A DNA stretch of 64,000 nucleotides, taken from contig JAWCNV010000005.1 of NCBI GenBank assembly GCA_038848185.1, positions 37,953 through 101,952 on the forward strand, in the 5' to 3' direction. The notes under the pieces are model-generated. The model had not been told where the DNA came from. It ran no database searches and saw only the letters and a list, made by a program, of their open reading frames with translations. The stretch's first letter is position 1, and the number at the start of each line of letters is the position of its first letter. Shown one piece after another: positions 62,440 through 64,000 of this stretch. The position numbers and the translations under genes are program-made. This stretch comes from JAAOZP01 sp038848185 (GTDB lineage Archaea > Thermoproteota > EX4484-205 > JAAOZP01).

Positions 62440-63846
62440 TTAACTACCTGTTTTCCTCCTGCTTATCGATAAGGCTCTTCCATCCATGTCACCAGGAACC
62501 GCAACATCCATCAAGCTTAGTATAGTAGGCGCGATATCCCAAAGAGAAACTCGAACTCCTCTTCCATTAATTATCCCCGGCCCCAAGACGGCTAGAACCC
62601 CGGGAACATCATTCGGATCATGTGTCCCATCGTGGCCACCACTCCACCTAGGATGGTCATTCACATACCTCCCGGAAGCATTTCTCTCCGCTATTTCTGG
62701 TCTTCTAGCCGCCTGCCAACCCATGTTAAAGATTATAGTGAGATCTGGTGCTTCGCTCAGATAGGTGCCCCAGTAGATTTCCTCTCTCTTCCTGACATGT
62801 TTGAAAGGGATTTCACCATCGACCTTAAGCCCTTTAAGTCTGCTGATGATCTCATTCCTAATCTCTTCGTACTCCTCGCCCGGCTTTATGAAGCCGTTGG
62901 GCTCCCTCCCCTCCACGTTTAGCCAAATATCTCCATACCCGTATGAAACAGCCCTGCTTCTTTCAACATCTACCATCCCATTTTTCGTTTCAAGGAACCC
63001 GAGTTCCTCCAGATAGTTGTTCACTATAACCTCCTTATGAATAGGGCAGAACCCATGGTCTGAAACAACCATCACCACAGTATCCTTCTCAATCAAGTTC
63101 AGAAACCTGCCAATAATCTTGTCAGCCTTGATGTAAAAATCCTTAACGAGCTTAGTATACTCGTTTTCCTCGTATTCAGGATGATTCTTATCGACGTATC
63201 TCCAGAAGAAGTGTTGAATCCTATCCATACCCATAAAAACCACCATAAAGAAATCACAAGCCTCCTCCTGAAACAAAGAAAGAGAAACATCTGCCATCTC
63301 GTCAGTTATCTGGTTAACCCTCTCAAAAAACAGGTCTGGATCACTTCCAACCCTATCAAGAACCTCGGTTTCCACATCACCTATCAACCTGTCAAGTTTA
63401 AACCCCCTCCTTACTTTTTCTCCTAAACTATCAGGATGAGGAACCCCCTCACTTCTCGACATGAATCCGGGTATTATGAATCCCCTAACCTCCTCCATAT
63501 CACTCATCGGAACATTAATAACGCCTACAGTCTTCCCGCTTTCACTCAGGATTCTCCATATGGTCTTCGACTTCACCATTTCCGGAGAAATAATCTCCCT
63601 CTCGTAAGTGCCTATTCTTCTTGTTGCAAAGCTGAAGACATCATGATTACCAGGGTTCTTCCCGGTAAAGAAGGAAGTCCAAGCAACAGGTGTTTGAGCA
63701 GGAACCGGGGGAATAGTTTGGCCGAAAACACCATCCTCCTTAAACCTCTTAAACATGGGTAGGTCATCGGTCCATTGGTTAATCAAATGGGGGGAGGCGC
63801 CATCGAAACCTAGGACCATCAGGTTCAACTTATTCTTATTCTGCAT
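62440..63846 (-). CDS. Alkaline-phosphatase-superfamily protein (type I phosphodiesterase / nucleotide pyrophosphatase)
   Basis: A 468-residue enzyme of the alkaline phosphatase superfamily. Metal ligands and nucleophile: Asp in LGFDGASP (about 15), the nucleophile Thr in AWTSFFTGKNPG (about 54-60), MGMDRIQHFFW (about 209-219), VVSDHGF (about 265) and the late GGHDGTHDPNDVPG (about 415). No signal peptide, so it is cytoplasmic. Archaeal members are annotated as nucleotide pyrophosphatases or phosphodiesterases. In a sulfate-activation cluster, a role on APS/PAPS, a nucleotide sugar or a sulfate ester is possible (inference). Confidence 0.88.
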   Translation of the reverse strand: MQNKNKLNLMVLGFDGASPHLINQWTDDLPMFKRFKEDGVFGQTIPPVPAQTPVAWTSFFTGKNPGNHDVFSFATRRIGTYEREIISPEMVKSKTIWRILSESGKTVGVINVPMSDMEEVRGFIIPGFMSRSEGVPHPDSLGEKVRRGFKLDRLIGDVETEVLDRVGSDPDLFFERVNQITDEMADVSLSLFQEEACDFFMVVFMGMDRIQHFFWRYVDKNHPEYEENEYTKLVKDFYIKADKIIGRFLNLIEKDTVVMVVSDHGFCPIHKEVIVNNYLEELGFLETKNGMVDVERSRAVSYGYGDIWLNVEGREPNGFIKPGEEYEEIRNEIISRLKGLKVDGEIPFKHVRKREEIYWGTYLSEAPDLTIIFNMGWQAARRPEIAERNASGRYVNDHPRWSGGHDGTHDPNDVPGVLAVLGPGIINGRGVRVSLWDIAPTILSLMDVAVPGDMDGRALSISRRKTGS

Positions 63847-63879
63847 GCATTTACACTCTCAGTATAAGCCATAATCGCT

Positions 63880-64000
63880 TTACATATAACCTAGGCTTCT
63901 CAACCTTTTCTTGATTTCCTCCTCTTCTTCAGGGCTATATATTTCTTCAGACATGTCCTCCTTCAACAACTCTTCCAAGACGAATGTAACATACTCCTCA
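63880..64000 (-). CDS. Partial small protein with LGY ending, start beyond window edge
   Basis: Only the last 39 residues are in the window: EEYVTFVLEELLKEDMSEEI, then an acidic stretch and IKKRLRSLGYM. It lines up with the C-terminal part of the 59-residue protein at 62188 (EYVLYLIRKYL ... RRLKALGYK), so it is probably a ribbon-helix-helix-like protein of the same type. It lies 33 bp upstream of the phosphatase-like gene on the same strand. Confidence 0.68.
   Translation of the reverse strand, partial: EEYVTFVLEELLKEDMSEEIYSPEEEEEIKKRLRSLGYM

Overview
The window is a stretch of archaeal chromosome, most plausibly from an uncultured, possibly thermophilic member of the TACK/Thermoproteota side (Bathyarchaeia- or Aigarchaeota-like; the exact group cannot be fixed from sequence reading alone). 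The signs are: TATA boxes about 25-30 bp before many start codons with little room for a leader, a eukaryote-type DNA topoisomerase IB, an AbrB-PhoU fusion regulator, a type-4 (iron-sulfur) uracil-DNA glycosylase, an EF-1alpha-like CysN, a LacS-like GH1 beta-glycosidase, and many signal-peptide plus C-terminal-anchor surface proteins. I found no rRNA, tRNA, CRISPR array, transposase or phage module.

Layout. 0-8 kb: two radical SAM proteins (the first cut by the window edge), MoaA, a URO-D/MtaA-type protein, an MFS carrier, an Eis-like acetyltransferase and a small Cys-rich protein. 7.9-9.3 kb: a GH4 glycosidase. 9.3-16.5 kb, all on the minus strand: a PadR regulator, two ABC-2 exporter pairs, and between them a large Ig-like/coiled-coil/transmembrane protein with a repeat-rich tail; the ATPase of the second pair carries a one-base frameshift that separates its beta-strand start from its Walker A motif. 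16.7-22.7 kb: an alcohol dehydrogenase, an HD hydrolase, TopoIB, uracil-DNA glycosylase, a WrbA-like flavoprotein and a xylose-isomerase-like enzyme. 22.8-30.2 kb: surface proteins (CAP/PKD/InlB-like repeats; two paralogous anchored proteins), a membrane-bound winged-helix regulator and IMP dehydrogenase. 30.2-38.4 kb: xylulokinase, then the phosphate locus (AbrB-PhoU divergent from pstS-pstC-pstA-pstB-phoU), then a third member of the anchored surface-protein family.

38.4-53.4 kb is a carbohydrate island: GH172-like (DUF2961), two Gfo/Idh/MocA oxidoreductases, an acetyl-xylan-esterase-like hydrolase, two zinc alcohol/polyol dehydrogenases, a PfkB sugar kinase, an L-fucose/L-arabinose-isomerase-family enzyme and GH1. 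With GH4, the XI-like isomerase and xylulokinase this suggests use of acetylated xylan and other hemicellulose sugars through an isomerase/kinase route. A stand-alone ferritin-like protein of the encapsulin-cargo type and an alanine/ornithine-cyclodeaminase-family dehydrogenase sit inside it. 53.4-59 kb: surface-glycan and envelope genes (NDP-sugar epimerase, flippase, DNRLRE surface protein) and a VapBC pair. 59.2-64 kb: a sulfate-activation cluster (TauE-like exporter, CysN, CysD) with an alkaline-phosphatase-superfamily enzyme and two small proteins that share a C-terminal LGY ending with CysD, likely linked to sulfation or desulfation of surface glycans.

Most notable: the clean frameshift in an ABC ATPase, a PadR operator placed between TATA box and start, the 173-bp perfectly identical block inside two otherwise diverged paralogs, an XI-like enzyme whose metal site looks part xylose isomerase and part rhamnose isomerase, and the shared LGY C-termini in the sulfation cluster.
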